Origin: Dyadobacter jejuensis
GTDB taxonomy: Bacteria; Bacteroidota; Bacteroidia; Cytophagales; Spirosomataceae
Length of the DNA: 64,000 nucleotides
Direction: 5' to 3'
Assembly (NCBI RefSeq): GCF_003149085.1
Contig: NZ_QGDT01000004.1
Coordinates: 124,001 to 188,000 of the forward strand
Positions within the stretch are counted from its first letter, which is position 1, and each line of letters starts with the position of its first letter. Under the pieces are notes generated by a model, which was given only the letters and a program-made list of their open reading frames with translations, was not told the DNA's origin and made no database searches. Position numbers and translations under genes: made by a program. This document shows, piece by piece, positions 15,805 to 24,838 of the stretch.

Positions 15805-18762
15805 AGAAACCATATCCAACCTTTCCACTGCCGATACTTCCAGGGACAGGAAGCCGAATTCTTCGGTGACTTTCCCCTGGATTTTGTACAGGCCTCGACC
15901 GGTGAGTTTGAACTTCTTGACGATGGGAGGGAAGTGTACCGTATCGATAAAATCTCCGTTTTGGTCTACAAACGTTCCAAACTGCATGGTCTCGCCCTTG
16001 TTGGTACGGGTGTTTTTGACCGTTACCAGGTAGCCATACTGGGTTACGGGTAAGTTGATAAACTCGTGTATCTGGCTGCTCATCACCCCGGGGGGGATGG
16101 GCTCCTGGGAGAGCTCGAAGGGGCTGCAGAGTGGGAAGCCGAGCAGTTCGATCTGATCGAAGGCATTGTCGATGAAAGTCTCCTGGAACTGGGGAAGTTT
16201 ATAATCCTTCACCTGGTTCTGAAACAGCTGTTTTTGGGGCGTTTTGTTGGGGCTTTTGTTGAGGCGGAAAGTGGCTTTCCAGAGCAGGGTCTTTTTGTCG
16301 ATGCCCGTAAACCGAAAGGCGTCGATACGGATCAGGATGGTCAGCTGTTCGATGCTGATAGGCACCCGGTCGAGGAAGTCGTTGAGGGAGGAGAAGGGAC
16401 CTTCCTGTTGCCGGGCCTGCAGGAGCTGCTGTATGGTGCGCAGCTCCAACTGGTGGAGCATCTGCAGGCCCAGGTAGATGGTGGTGCCGGCGATGCAGGT
16501 CTCGGCTTCGCTGTGGTTGATACAGGGGGCTTGTATCTGCGCTCCCCGCATGCGTGCCTCGTGGATATAGAGCTCCTGGCTGTAGAAGCCGCCCCCGTTG
16601 TTGAGGGTAGCCACCATATATTCCAGAGGGTAGTAGGTCTTTAGAAACAGGCTCTGGTAGCTCTCTACGGCATAGGAGGCGGAGTGCCCCTTGGCGAAGG
16701 CGTAGCCGGCGAAGCTGGCGATCTGATCCCAGATCTGCTGGGTCTGCACGGGGTCGTAGCCCTTGTGCTGGCAGTTTTCGAAGAACTTCGTCTGGACCAT
16801 TTCAAACTCGGCCCTGCCGCGAAACTTCCCACTCATGCCCCGGCGGATCACGTCGGCCTCGGCCAGGGTGAGTCCGGCATAATAATGCGCCACCTTGATG
16901 ACGTCCTCCTGGTAGACCATCACCCCGTAGGTATCTTCCATCAGGCGCAGGAGCTCGGGCGGGGCGTCGAGGCGGCGTTCGGGGAAGCGGTGGCGGAGGA
17001 TATAGGCGCGCATCATCCCGCTTTTGGCCACGCCAGGGCGGATAATCGAGCTGGCCGCCACCAGCCCCAGGTAGGTGTCTACCTCCAGCTTTTTGAGTAG
17101 CATGCGCATGGCGGGCGACTCCACATAAAAGCAGCCTATGCAGGAAGCCTGGCGGATGAGGGCGTTGATGTTGGGGTCGACTTTGAACTTCTTGACGTCG
17201 TGGATGTCTATCGCTGGGGCTTCGGGGCGGTTATAACGGATCACTTCCAGGGTGTCTTTGATCTTGGCCAGGCCCCGCTGGCTGAGGATGTCGTACTTAT
17301 AGAGGCCCACATCTTCGGCAATCACCATGTCGAATTGCGTAGTAGGGTAGCCCTTGGGGGGCAGGTCGGTGGCCGAAAAATAGTGTATGGGTTTTTCGGT
17401 GATCAGCACCCCGCCGGCATGGATGCTCAGGTGGTTGGGCTGGTTATTGTCTTGTAAGTAGCGGGCGTAGCGGAGTACCAGCTTCGAGAGGTCGTCGAGC
17501 TTGGCAGGGTCGAACTTCTTGTCGCTCAGGGCGTCTATCTCATGGGTGGGCAGGCCGAAGACCTTCCCCAGCTCTCGCACGGCGGCACTGTGCTGGAAGG
17601 TGTTGTAGGTAGCCAGCAGGGCGGCCTGGTTATTTTTGCCATATTTTTCAAAAATGTAACGAGTGATGTCGTCCCGGTCTTTCCAAGAGAAGTCGATGTC
17701 GAAATCGGGTGGGTTCTTCCGGTATAGGTTCATAAACCGCTCAAAATACAGGTCGAGCTCTATAGGGTCTACGTTGGTGATGTTGAGCAGGTAAGCTACG
17801 ATGCTGTTGGCTCCACTTCCTCGTCCTACATAATAGTAGTCTTTGTGGCTGGCATAGGAGACGATGTCGTGGTTGACCAGGAAGAAGGGCACGAAGTCCT
17901 GCTGGCGGATCAGATCCAGCTCCATGGCGATGCGGTCGAGGATGCGGTCGTCGACCCCCGTGCCATAGCGGTAGCCCAGGGCGTTATAGCTCAGGCTGCG
18001 GAGTTTTTCGTAGTCTTCTTGGGCGCTTTTGCCATAGACTTTTAGGTTCTGGTGTTGCCGTCCTTCACCAAAGGCAAAGTGTATCTCGCAGGACTCCAGG
18101 AGTTTTTCGGTATTGTAGATCAGGTTAGGATAGTCTTTAAATCGGGCTTTAAGCTCCTCGATGGGGAGCATCTGTTCGTTTTCGTTGGCCACGTCGAACA
18201 CCGTCAGCTTCTGCAGCATCGTGTTTTCGTCTATAGCCCGCAGGAGTCTATGGGTGTTAAAGTCTTTTTTGTGGCGGAAGCTTACGGGCTGCAGGATCAC
18301 GAAGCGGTCCTGGTGCTGGTAGAGCCTGGAGAAGCGCACTTTAAGTAGGTCCTGGGAAGAGATACCGATGTATTCATGGTCCAGAAATTGATTTTTTTCG
18401 GTGTCGAGTAGGGTTTCGAAGGGGTATATCACCACGGCGTTGGCGAAAGGAGGCGCCTGGTCGAGGATTTCTTTTTTATGGTGCAGGTGCTCGGACAGGT
18501 ACCGGTTGAGTTCCTGGAAGCCCTGGTTGTTGCGGGCCAGGGCCACATATTTAGAACGAATGCCGCTGCGGAAGTCGATGCCCAGTACCGGGCGGATGCC
18601 ATAGCGTGGGGCCATACGCACGAAGTTGAGGCAGCCCGAGGTATTGTTGATATCGGTAAGGGCCAGGCAGCGGTAGCCGTTCTGCTGTGCCAGCTCCAGC
18701 AGAGATTCTTCCGGAATGGTACCGTATCGTAGGCTAAAGAAACTGTGGCAATTGAGTAACAT
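15796..18762 (-). CDS. dnaE2: Error-prone DNA polymerase III alpha subunit (DnaE2-like)
   Basis: The 988-residue C-family polymerase is shorter than replicative DnaE (about 1,150-1,200). It has an N-terminal PHP domain (LLNCHSFFSLRYGTIPEESL; ALTDINNTSG), the palm with catalytic PPDFDIDFSWKDRDDI (~345-360), the GRGSGANSIVAYLLNITNVDP motif, a fingers/tandem-HhH region and a C-terminal OB-like domain. The PHP metal ligands look degraded: one His of the first motif remains and ALTDHG reads ALTDIN, so no intrinsic proofreading is expected, as in DnaE2/ImuC. It lies 59 bp downstream of a Y-family polymerase, matching mutasome operons that copy past DNA damage. Its 3' end is embedded in a heptamer repeat. 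Confidence 0.88.
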   Translation of the reverse strand: MLLNCHSFFSLRYGTIPEESLLELAQQNGYRCLALTDINNTSGCLNFVRMAPRYGIRPVLGIDFRSGIRSKYVALARNNQGFQELNRYLSEHLHHKKEILDQAPPFANAVVIYPFETLLDTEKNQFLDHEYIGISSQDLLKVRFSRLYQHQDRFVILQPVSFRHKKDFNTHRLLRAIDENTMLQKLTVFDVANENEQMLPIEELKARFKDYPNLIYNTEKLLESCEIHFAFGEGRQHQNLKVYGKSAQEDYEKLRSLSYNALGYRYGTGVDDRILDRIAMELDLIRQQDFVPFFLVNHDIVSYASHKDYYYVGRGSGANSIVAYLLNITNVDPIELDLYFERFMNLYRKNPPDFDIDFSWKDRDDITRYIFEKYGKNNQAALLATYNTFQHSAAVRELGKVFGLPTHEIDALSDKKFDPAKLDDLSKLVLRYARYLQDNNQPNHLSIHAGGVLITEKPIHYFSATDLPPKGYPTTQFDMVIAEDVGLYKYDILSQRGLAKIKDTLEVIRYNRPEAPAIDIHDVKKFKVDPNINALIRQASCIGCFYVESPAMRMLLKKLEVDTYLGLVAASSIIRPGVAKSGMMRAYILRHRFPERRLDAPPELLRLMEDTYGVMVYQEDVIKVAHYYAGLTLAEADVIRRGMSGKFRGRAEFEMVQTKFFENCQHKGYDPVQTQQIWDQIASFAGYAFAKGHSASYAVESYQSLFLKTYYPLEYMVATLNNGGGFYSQELYIHEARMRGAQIQAPCINHSEAETCIAGTTIYLGLQMLHQLELRTIQQLLQARQQEGPFSSLNDFLDRVPISIEQLTILIRIDAFRFTGIDKKTLLWKATFRLNKSPNKTPQKQLFQNQVKDYKLPQFQETFIDNAFDQIELLGFPLCSPFELSQEPIPPGVMSSQIHEFINLPVTQYGYLVTVKNTRTNKGETMQFGTFVDQNGDFIDTVHFPPIVKKFKLTGRGLYKIQGKVTEEFGFLSLEVSAVERLDMVSRV

Positions 18763-18821
18763 GGTGCTGGGGGGAATAAAGATTTTGCGTATTCAGTATA
18801 GATTTGGTGTGAACGGTCGGT

Positions 18822-20051
18822 TTAGGCGTTGCGGTGCGCCGGGATAATCGGTGGCTCTCCGTTGAAGGGGTTGCCCATGCTCCCCATATTGGGGATGCCC
18901 AGGGTGGTCCCCCAGCTGAGGATGGGAGAGCCCTTGCTATTGTACCCATAGCGGTTGCGGATATGGTCCATGGCCTGGTATAGGTTGAGTTTCTCTTCGG
19001 TGTCGTCGAAGAGGTTGATCTGGTAGTGGCCGCTGACCAGGTCGCTGAAGTTGACGCCGATGAGCCGCACGAGCATGCGCCGGTTATAGAGCTGGTCGAA
19101 CAGATGCTCAATATGGGGGATCAGCACGTGGTCGGCGGAGGTATAGGGTATTTTTAGTTGCCGCGAATAGGTGTTGAAATCGGCATAACGAATCTTTACC
19201 GATACGCAGGAGGTGAGCTTGTTGCCATTGCGAAGCTGAAAGGCCAGGTTCTCGCCCATAGCCCGGAGCATCTCGCGCATGCGGCGTAGGTCGCCGGTGT
19301 CCTTGCCGAAGGTGCGCTCGTTGGAGATAGACTTGCGCTCATGAAAGGGAATCACCGGGCTTTCGTCGCGGCCATGGGCACGGTTCCACAGCAGCAGCCC
19401 ATTTTTGCCCAGTACGGTACCCATCATCTCCATGGGCATTTCCTGTATGGTACGCACCTGTTTGATCCCCAGGTTGTAGAGGATTTGATTGGTCTTTTCG
19501 CCCACCATGGGTATTTTTTTGACGGGCATAGGGGCCAGGAATTCTTTTTCGGTACCCCAGTCGATCTTGAGTTGGTTGTTGGGCTTGGCCTCACCCGTGG
19601 CCACTTTGGACACGAGTTTATTGGTCGACAGCCCAAAGGAAATGGGCAGCCCCGACTCCCGGATGATGCGCTGGCGCAGCTCGGAGGCCATATGATAGCA
19701 GCCAAAAAACTTGTCCATGCCCGACAGGTCGGCATAGAACTCGTCGATGCTGGCTTTCTCGAAGAGCGGGACGGCCTCACGGATTATCTCGGTGACGACT
19801 TTGGAATGTTGGGTATAGGTGCCCGCCTCCCCGCGTATGACGATGGCTTCGGGGCACATCATACGGGCCATTTTCATGGGCATGCCCGAGTGCACCCCAA
19901 AGCTGCGGGCCTCGTAGCTACAGGCGGCCACTACGCCGCGGTCGCCCGTGCCCCCCACCAGTATAGGCTTGTGGTTGAGCCGGCTGTCGAGCCGGCGCTC
20001 TACCGACACAAAAAACGTGTCGAGGTCCAGATGTAGTATCGTTCGGTCCAT
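18822..20051 (-). CDS. dinB: Y-family translesion DNA polymerase (DinB/Pol IV-like)
   Basis: The 409-residue protein opens MDRTILHLDLDTFFVSVERR with the first metal-binding aspartates and has SIDEFYADLSG (second catalytic acidic pair, ~100) and SFGLSTNKLVSKVATGEAKP of the palm and thumb. The C-terminal little-finger domain is followed by QINLFDD (~residue 362), a good beta-clamp-binding motif, so the enzyme should be recruited to the sliding clamp. The catalytic residues are present, unlike ImuB proteins that have lost them. The ATG lies only about 10 nt after the predicted transcription start. It leads the dinB-dnaE2 operon, divergent from the S24 repressor. Confidence 0.92.
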   Translation of the reverse strand: MDRTILHLDLDTFFVSVERRLDSRLNHKPILVGGTGDRGVVAACSYEARSFGVHSGMPMKMARMMCPEAIVIRGEAGTYTQHSKVVTEIIREAVPLFEKASIDEFYADLSGMDKFFGCYHMASELRQRIIRESGLPISFGLSTNKLVSKVATGEAKPNNQLKIDWGTEKEFLAPMPVKKIPMVGEKTNQILYNLGIKQVRTIQEMPMEMMGTVLGKNGLLLWNRAHGRDESPVIPFHERKSISNERTFGKDTGDLRRMREMLRAMGENLAFQLRNGNKLTSCVSVKIRYADFNTYSRQLKIPYTSADHVLIPHIEHLFDQLYNRRMLVRLIGVNFSDLVSGHYQINLFDDTEEKLNLYQAMDHIRNRYGYNSKGSPILSWGTTLGIPNMGSMGNPFNGEPPIIPAHRNA

Positions 20052-20067
20052 TGGTTTGGAATTTTTA

Positions 20068-20147
20068 CAAATTTATGGATTATTTCCAATATCATGGATA
20101 GGTTCCATAAAATTCAAAGGATTTATTCCAAAAATTATATATATTTG
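20068..20147. promoter_or_regulatory. Divergent promoters with three GGA-N5-TCC operators (mutagenesis cassette control)
   Basis: Minus-strand -7 box TAAATTTG (20075-20068, driving dinB) and plus-strand -7 box TATATTTG (20140-20147, driving the repressor gene) flank three inverted repeats: 20077-20087 and 20096-20106 (TGGA-N5-TCCA, the second extended to ATGGA-N5-TCCAT) and 20119-20129 (GGA-N5-TCC). Spacing between sites is 19 and 23 bp, so they lie roughly on one helix face. Both promoters share TTTGTAAA at the -7 end. This is what an SOS-type repressor acting on both directions would need. The SOS box of other bacteria is not seen. Confidence 0.75.
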
Positions 20148-20176
20148 TAAAGTAGGGGCATTCGGAAGTAGGGCGA

Positions 20177-20260
20177 AAGGAGGCAGGGTATGTAGGAATG
20201 CTAGTGTTCACTCCCGGACCGGTGCCGGGGACCAATCAAGACCATGGAAGTAGAATATAA
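20177..20260 (+). promoter_or_regulatory. Repressor leader with start-stop codon and overlapping upstream ORF
   Basis: A strong AAAGGAGG (20177-20184) sits 5 nt before an ATG-TAG minimal ORF (20190-20195). Two bases later an ATG (20198) opens a 20-codon frame that runs across the repressor ATG (20244) and stops at 20260 in another frame. A TCCCGG/CCGGGG hairpin (20212-20230) lies between. Strong SD sites are rare here, so translational control of the repressor is possible. Confidence 0.4.
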
Positions 20261-20999
20261 GCGATTCAAGCAGGTGCGTGAAGAACTGGGGCTTACCCAG
20301 TCGGCCTTCGCCGAGCAGCTAGGCCTAGGGGCCACCACTGCCGATATAGAAAGGGGGCGTACTCGCATACCCGGGCAGGTGGTTAAGGAGCTCCTCAAAC
20401 AATTTCATATCAACCCCTTATGGCTATTTGGAGAGAGTGAGCAACGGCTCTTGCATCCCGCGCAGATTCGCACGAGTCCTAACGTGATCACCGTCGACAC
20501 CACCGGTAAGGAAAATATTGTATTGGTGAGTGCCAAAGCGGCGGCGGGGTATCCACATAATATTGGGGATGCTCAGTGGTTTGAGAAGTTGCCCGCCTTT
20601 AGTATCCCTCTGCCCGAATACCGCAATGCGTCCTTTCGGGGCTTTCAGGTGGAGGGCGATAGCATGCTTCCCGTGCTGCATTCGGGAGAGTGGATCGTCT
20701 GTAAGGCCCTGGACACTTGGGACAACCTGGCCAAAGACCGTATGTATGTGGTAGTGACCGACGATAGTATATTGGTAAAAAAAATACAACAGGAGCCGGG
20801 TAGTCCTTATTTGCATCTGGTATCGTTGAATCCCGAGTATGTCCCTATTCGTATCGAAATAGGGGGGATAAGGGAGCTTTGGCAGGTCAATAGCAAGATT
20901 ACCTTCGAGCTGGAGGCCGACTTACAGGGCATAAGCTTACAGAGCCTGCATCAGGAAATGAAAGAGTTAAAGGAAGAAGTAAGGCGTATGGTGCGCTAA
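20244..20999 (+). CDS. XRE-HTH/S24 self-cleaving repressor (LexA/UmuD-like)
   Basis: The 251-residue protein has an N-terminal XRE helix-turn-helix (FKQVREELGLTQSAFAEQLG to IERGRTRIPGQVV, ~8-45) rather than the winged helix of classical LexA. The C-terminal S24 peptidase domain shows the Ala-Gly cleavage site (SAKAAAGYP, ~96), nucleophile Ser in VEGDSMLP (~139) and the general-base Lys in ILVKKI (~177). A charged helical tail follows (QEMKELKEEVRRMVR). RecA filaments trigger self-cleavage in relatives. Placed divergently from dinB-dnaE2 over shared inverted repeats, it is probably the damage-responsive repressor of that operon and of itself. Confidence 0.88.
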   Translation: MEVEYKRFKQVREELGLTQSAFAEQLGLGATTADIERGRTRIPGQVVKELLKQFHINPLWLFGESEQRLLHPAQIRTSPNVITVDTTGKENIVLVSAKAAAGYPHNIGDAQWFEKLPAFSIPLPEYRNASFRGFQVEGDSMLPVLHSGEWIVCKALDTWDNLAKDRMYVVVTDDSILVKKIQQEPGSPYLHLVSLNPEYVPIRIEIGGIRELWQVNSKITFELEADLQGISLQSLHQEMKELKEEVRRMVR

Positions 21000-21010
21000 A
21001 TGCGCTTGGG

Positions 21011-21349
21011 TTATAAGGGAAATTTTATTTTGGTCTCCTCTTGGGCATATTCCCATAAATCTTTCCCCAGGTTGGCGTCTTGTGCATAAGGGTCCATATA
21101 GGCGGGAGCGGGGTAGCCATTTACCTCACCCTGGCCGTCGGGGCCGTAGTAACCACCCATGTCGACTACATCGGTAGCGGCGAACAACGTCGGTAGGGCT
21201 CCCTGGGCGGGGATATTAGTCAATGCCCCCACATGCGCCTCTTTCCTTGCTAGTTCTAAGGCCGTATGAAAACCAATGCCCGTGTTGGCTCCGGTTATCA
21301 GAACGGTCTTTCCTCTCTGGGAGGGCAGATTTTGTGTAGTCCAGCTCAT
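21011..21349 (-). pseudogene. SDR oxidoreductase remnant with in-frame internal deletion
   Basis: The 112-codon frame starts as a retinol-dehydrogenase-like SDR (NLPSQRGKTVLITGANTGIGFHTALELARKEAHV) and then jumps to the C-terminal part (GALPTLFAATDVVDMGGYYGPDG to LWEYAQEETKIKFPL). About 190 residues, including the catalytic YxxxK region, are missing, yet the frame is kept. The product could not be a functional dehydrogenase. It is convergent with the repressor gene, 11 bp away. Confidence 0.8.
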
Positions 21350-21487
21350 CGATCCTAGATTAATGGTTGTGAAATATTTTTAGTCGGTATATCGGACCTA
21401 TGAAGTCCCTGGTATATTCCGGAGTAAAAAGATACACTTAAATTAGGTAAGAAATAACTTTTTAGAGCTGAACTTGATGGATAAAGT

Positions 21488-23269
21488 CTAGGCTTCTTCG
21501 GCCATCAATTGCTTTTCATACAGCTCTTTATAGGCACCATTGATGGCCAGCAGTTGGTCGTGGGTGCCCTGTTCGATGATATGGCCATCGTCGAGCATTA
21601 CGATGCGGTCGGCGAGCTTAGCCGACGACACCCGGTGCGAAATGATGACGGAGGTCCGACTATCCATAATACGTTTCAGGTTGTTGAGGATGATATTCTC
21701 CGTATTGGTGTCGACGGCCGACAGGCAGTCGTCCAGGATCAGGATCTTGGGGTCTCTGGCTATGGCTCTTGCGATAGACAGCCGTTGTTTTTGCCCGCCC
21801 GAAAGCGTGATGCCCCTTTCGCCCAGCACCGTCTGGAATCCCTTGGGGAAGTCCTCAATATTGTTCAGCAAATCGGCGTCTTTAACGGCTCTTTCAATCC
21901 TTTCGAAAGGCATATCGTTGGTGCCGAAGCGTACATTATTTTCAATGCTATCCGAAAATAGGAATACATCCTGAGGTACGTAGCCCAGTTGCCTCCTATA
22001 GGCATGCACTTCGAGGTCCTTTAACGGGGTTCCGTCTATCAGAATTTCCCCTTGTGTAGGGTCGTAAAGTCGCCCTAGGAGGTTGGCTAGGGTACTTTTG
22101 CCCGATCCGGTGGTGCCCAATATGGCTACACTTTCTCCGGCCCTAATGTCCAGGTCGAAGTCGTGCAGGGCGGTGATGCCCGAGTCGGGGTATACAAAGC
22201 TCACATGGGCGAAACGTATAGCTCCCTGAAGCTCCATCATGATGTTTTTGTCGGAAGTAAGGGTGTTCTTTGCTTCCAGGAATTCATTGATACGAAGCTG
22301 GGAAGAGGCGGCCCGCTGAATCTGGCTCGTAGTCCAACCCAGGGCCATAACCGGCCAGGTGAGCATATTGACATACAAGATAAACTCGGTAATATTGCCT
22401 GGGGTCAGGTTGCCATTAATGATCTCTTTACCACCTACATAAATGATAAGGATATTACTAAGGCCTATTAATAACAATATAATTGGATAGAAAAACGCAT
22501 CTACTTTAGTGAGTTTCAGGGATTTCTTTTTAAAGTCCTCGGCTTCTATTTCAAAATTCTGGAAGGAATGCTTTTCCTGGACAAAAGACTTGATGACGCG
22601 TATCCCCGAGAAAGCCTCCTGTACATAAGTAGACAATTCGGAGAGTTGTTTCTGGATAGCCTGGGAGCGTTTCATGATCATCTGATTGACCACATAGACA
22701 CTCACCGAAAGAATGGGAAGTGGCAGAAGGACATAGAGGGTAAGCTTGGCATTTACACTCACCATATAGGAGATCACCAAGAAGAATAGTACGACCAGGT
22801 TAATGCCGTACATCAGGGCAGGGCCTACGTACATGCGCACATTGCTGACGTCTTCGGAGATCCGCGCCATCAGATCACCGGTGTTATGCTGCCGAAAAAA
22901 GCTTGTAGGCAGGGTTTGGTAGTGGCTATAAATGTCGTTTTTGAGGGCATACTCGATATGCCGCGACATGACGATGATGGTTTGCCGAACCAAGAACAAG
23001 AAGATACCTTTGAGCAAGGCCATGGCTAGTATCAACAAGCCATATAGCAAAATGCTAAAAGCGAAGATGTCGTACATCTTGCTTTGTAAGGCTAAGTCGT
23101 TAAAAAGGTAATATACATCTAGGGTTTCAATGACCAAGTCGAGGGCGTACCGTACCAGCTGAGCGGGAAGGATGCCGAAGAGGTTAGAGATGATCGTAAA
23201 AATGGTACCTAGGATCAGATACCATTTATATTTCCATAAGTACTTATTGAGGTACTTTAATGCTTTCAC
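21488..23269 (-). CDS. ABC transporter, fused permease/ATPase (MsbA-type exporter half)
   Basis: The 593-residue half-transporter has six membrane helices in residues ~15-300 and an ATP-binding domain at ~340-580: Walker A ILGTTGSGKST, Q-loop YVPQDVFLFSDS, signature LSGGQKQR, Walker B ILILDDCLSAVD and H-loop VIISHR. The acidic residue after Walker B is Asp-Cys where Glu is common in the catalytic position, which may lower hydrolysis. Start is GTG at 23269. Homodimers of this type export lipids or drugs; substrate unknown. It is divergent from nusB. Confidence 0.9.
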   Translation of the reverse strand: MKALKYLNKYLWKYKWYLILGTIFTIISNLFGILPAQLVRYALDLVIETLDVYYLFNDLALQSKMYDIFAFSILLYGLLILAMALLKGIFLFLVRQTIIVMSRHIEYALKNDIYSHYQTLPTSFFRQHNTGDLMARISEDVSNVRMYVGPALMYGINLVVLFFLVISYMVSVNAKLTLYVLLPLPILSVSVYVVNQMIMKRSQAIQKQLSELSTYVQEAFSGIRVIKSFVQEKHSFQNFEIEAEDFKKKSLKLTKVDAFFYPIILLLIGLSNILIIYVGGKEIINGNLTPGNITEFILYVNMLTWPVMALGWTTSQIQRAASSQLRINEFLEAKNTLTSDKNIMMELQGAIRFAHVSFVYPDSGITALHDFDLDIRAGESVAILGTTGSGKSTLANLLGRLYDPTQGEILIDGTPLKDLEVHAYRRQLGYVPQDVFLFSDSIENNVRFGTNDMPFERIERAVKDADLLNNIEDFPKGFQTVLGERGITLSGGQKQRLSIARAIARDPKILILDDCLSAVDTNTENIILNNLKRIMDSRTSVIISHRVSSAKLADRIVMLDDGHIIEQGTHDQLLAINGAYKELYEKQLMAEEA

Positions 23270-23548
23270 TTACGCTTCGTTTAATAAAAAATCAGGTACT
23301 ACCGATGTCACAGGGAGGGAGCGGTACCTTTGAGGCTTGGCTCGGCACTCCGCTAGTTGCAACATTCAAACGATTTAAATCGTTGCAAATTTAAAACCTG
23401 CCCTTACATTTTTTAGTTTCTGGACAAAATAGACTATTTTTGCGGACAATTTATAAAAAAGCGGTGAGGTAAATTCAAATTCCTTGCACAATTATGCAGA
23501 TACGTTCTTTGGTTTACTGTACCTTATACCCCATTAGTATTGCGGCTT

Positions 23549-24715
23549 ATGCTGAATAGAAGATTATTGCGAACAAAAGCTGTACAGGCATTATATGCTA
23601 GTCAGTTATCGGCCGAGGCCAACAGATTACTAGGTATCGATCAGATTGATCTGGCCTTTGCACCCGATCTTAACTCGATGGAGTACCAGGATCGTCCCAA
23701 GCTTACCCGGATGAAGGGCATGGCGGTAGTGACTCTGGATGAGTTGATTAAGGATGGAAAAATTAGTTTGGATAATGAGGCGCCTTCCGAGGTTACCAAG
23801 GTTTCTAAGCGGGTTTTCGAAGCCTATAACCGACAGACCATCGGCGACCGAGAGAAAATGGTTCGTCGGGTGTTGAACGAAACCGAGTTGATACATGTCG
23901 ATTTTGTAAGGGTATTATCCTTAATAATGGAGCTAGCTTACCAGGCGCAAATCGATCGGCAGCGTACTTATGAAGACCCCGATGCGCCTTTCCCTAAGGA
24001 ATCGGGCTTGGATAGCAATCGGGTGATAGAGGTACTGAAACAGAACGAAGGCTTACAAGAAGAAATAATCCGCAACGGGATTAACTGGAGCAACGACATG
24101 GCCGTGGTACGGAAAACCTACAAAGAGGCCATGAAGAAGGATGAAAAGTACATCGCCTATTGCAAGGAAAAGACCCATACCGAGGAGGAGGATCAGCTAC
24201 TGGTACAACATATTCTCCGTCAAATCATTTTGAAACACGAGGTTCCCCTCAATTTTTTAGAGCAGCGCGATTTATATTGGGACGATCATAGCGAGCTAAT
24301 ACGAAGCTTAGCCATCAAAACCCTGAAGTCGGCCGACAGTGCGGAAACATTTCAGCTTTCGCCCCTTACCAAAGACTGGGAAGAGGACAGAGCCTTTGTG
24401 GAAGAACTTTTTAAGATTGTGATAGAAGAAGGAGATCAATATGATCGTTATCTAGATGAGCAACTCAAAAACTGGGAATTAGAAAGGATCGCATTAGTCG
24501 ATTTGATCATTATCAAAACCGCCTTGGCCGAGCTCATTCACTTTCCTGGTATTCCGGTAAAAGTTACCATCAACGAATTTATAGAAATAGCCAAACGCTA
24601 TAGTACCCCGAAAAGTGGTAAATTTGTAAACGGCGTGTTGGACGTGTTGTCGGTAAAACTTGCAAATGAAGGAATTATAAGGAAAAGTGGCCGTGGATTG
24701 ATCGATAATAAATAA
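23549..24715 (+). CDS. nusB: Transcription antitermination factor NusB, long Bacteroidota form
   Basis: The C-terminal ~130 residues are a typical NusB domain (WELERIALVDLIIIKTALAELIHFPGIPVKVTINEFIEIAKRYSTPKSGKFVNGVLD). The N-terminal ~230 residues are a helical extension beginning MLNRRLLRTKAVQALYAS, seen in Bacteroidota NusB proteins. NusB with NusE binds boxA RNA in rRNA antitermination. The ATG at 23549 is preferred over an in-frame TTG at 23540. A TATTTTTG box (23435-23442) fits a -7 element about 105 bp upstream. The gene leads a run of ytxH-like, DUF1573, yajC, ybbR and coaE genes. Confidence 0.92.
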   Translation: MLNRRLLRTKAVQALYASQLSAEANRLLGIDQIDLAFAPDLNSMEYQDRPKLTRMKGMAVVTLDELIKDGKISLDNEAPSEVTKVSKRVFEAYNRQTIGDREKMVRRVLNETELIHVDFVRVLSLIMELAYQAQIDRQRTYEDPDAPFPKESGLDSNRVIEVLKQNEGLQEEIIRNGINWSNDMAVVRKTYKEAMKKDEKYIAYCKEKTHTEEEDQLLVQHILRQIILKHEVPLNFLEQRDLYWDDHSELIRSLAIKTLKSADSAETFQLSPLTKDWEEDRAFVEELFKIVIEEGDQYDRYLDEQLKNWELERIALVDLIIIKTALAELIHFPGIPVKVTINEFIEIAKRYSTPKSGKFVNGVLDVLSVKLANEGIIRKSGRGLIDNK

Positions 24716-24838
24716 AAAGCCGCAAAAGGTATGGGGTAAAACCATGTACTATGGAATGGTTTTTTATAAATTTGAGGAAAATTTAAATTTATCAAGCCAA
24801 TTGGCAGGCTCGTAAGAGCTATAAAATAGGAACAGGTC

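Noticed and set aside
16066-18732. Several plus-strand open frames opposite dnaE2 (up to 192 codons)
   Set aside because: They are antisense shadows of a GC-richer polymerase gene with clear motifs on the minus strand; none resembles a family.
19341-20036. A 231-codon plus-strand frame opposite dinB
   Set aside because: Antisense to a well-supported polymerase; rich in His and Gly without domain pattern.
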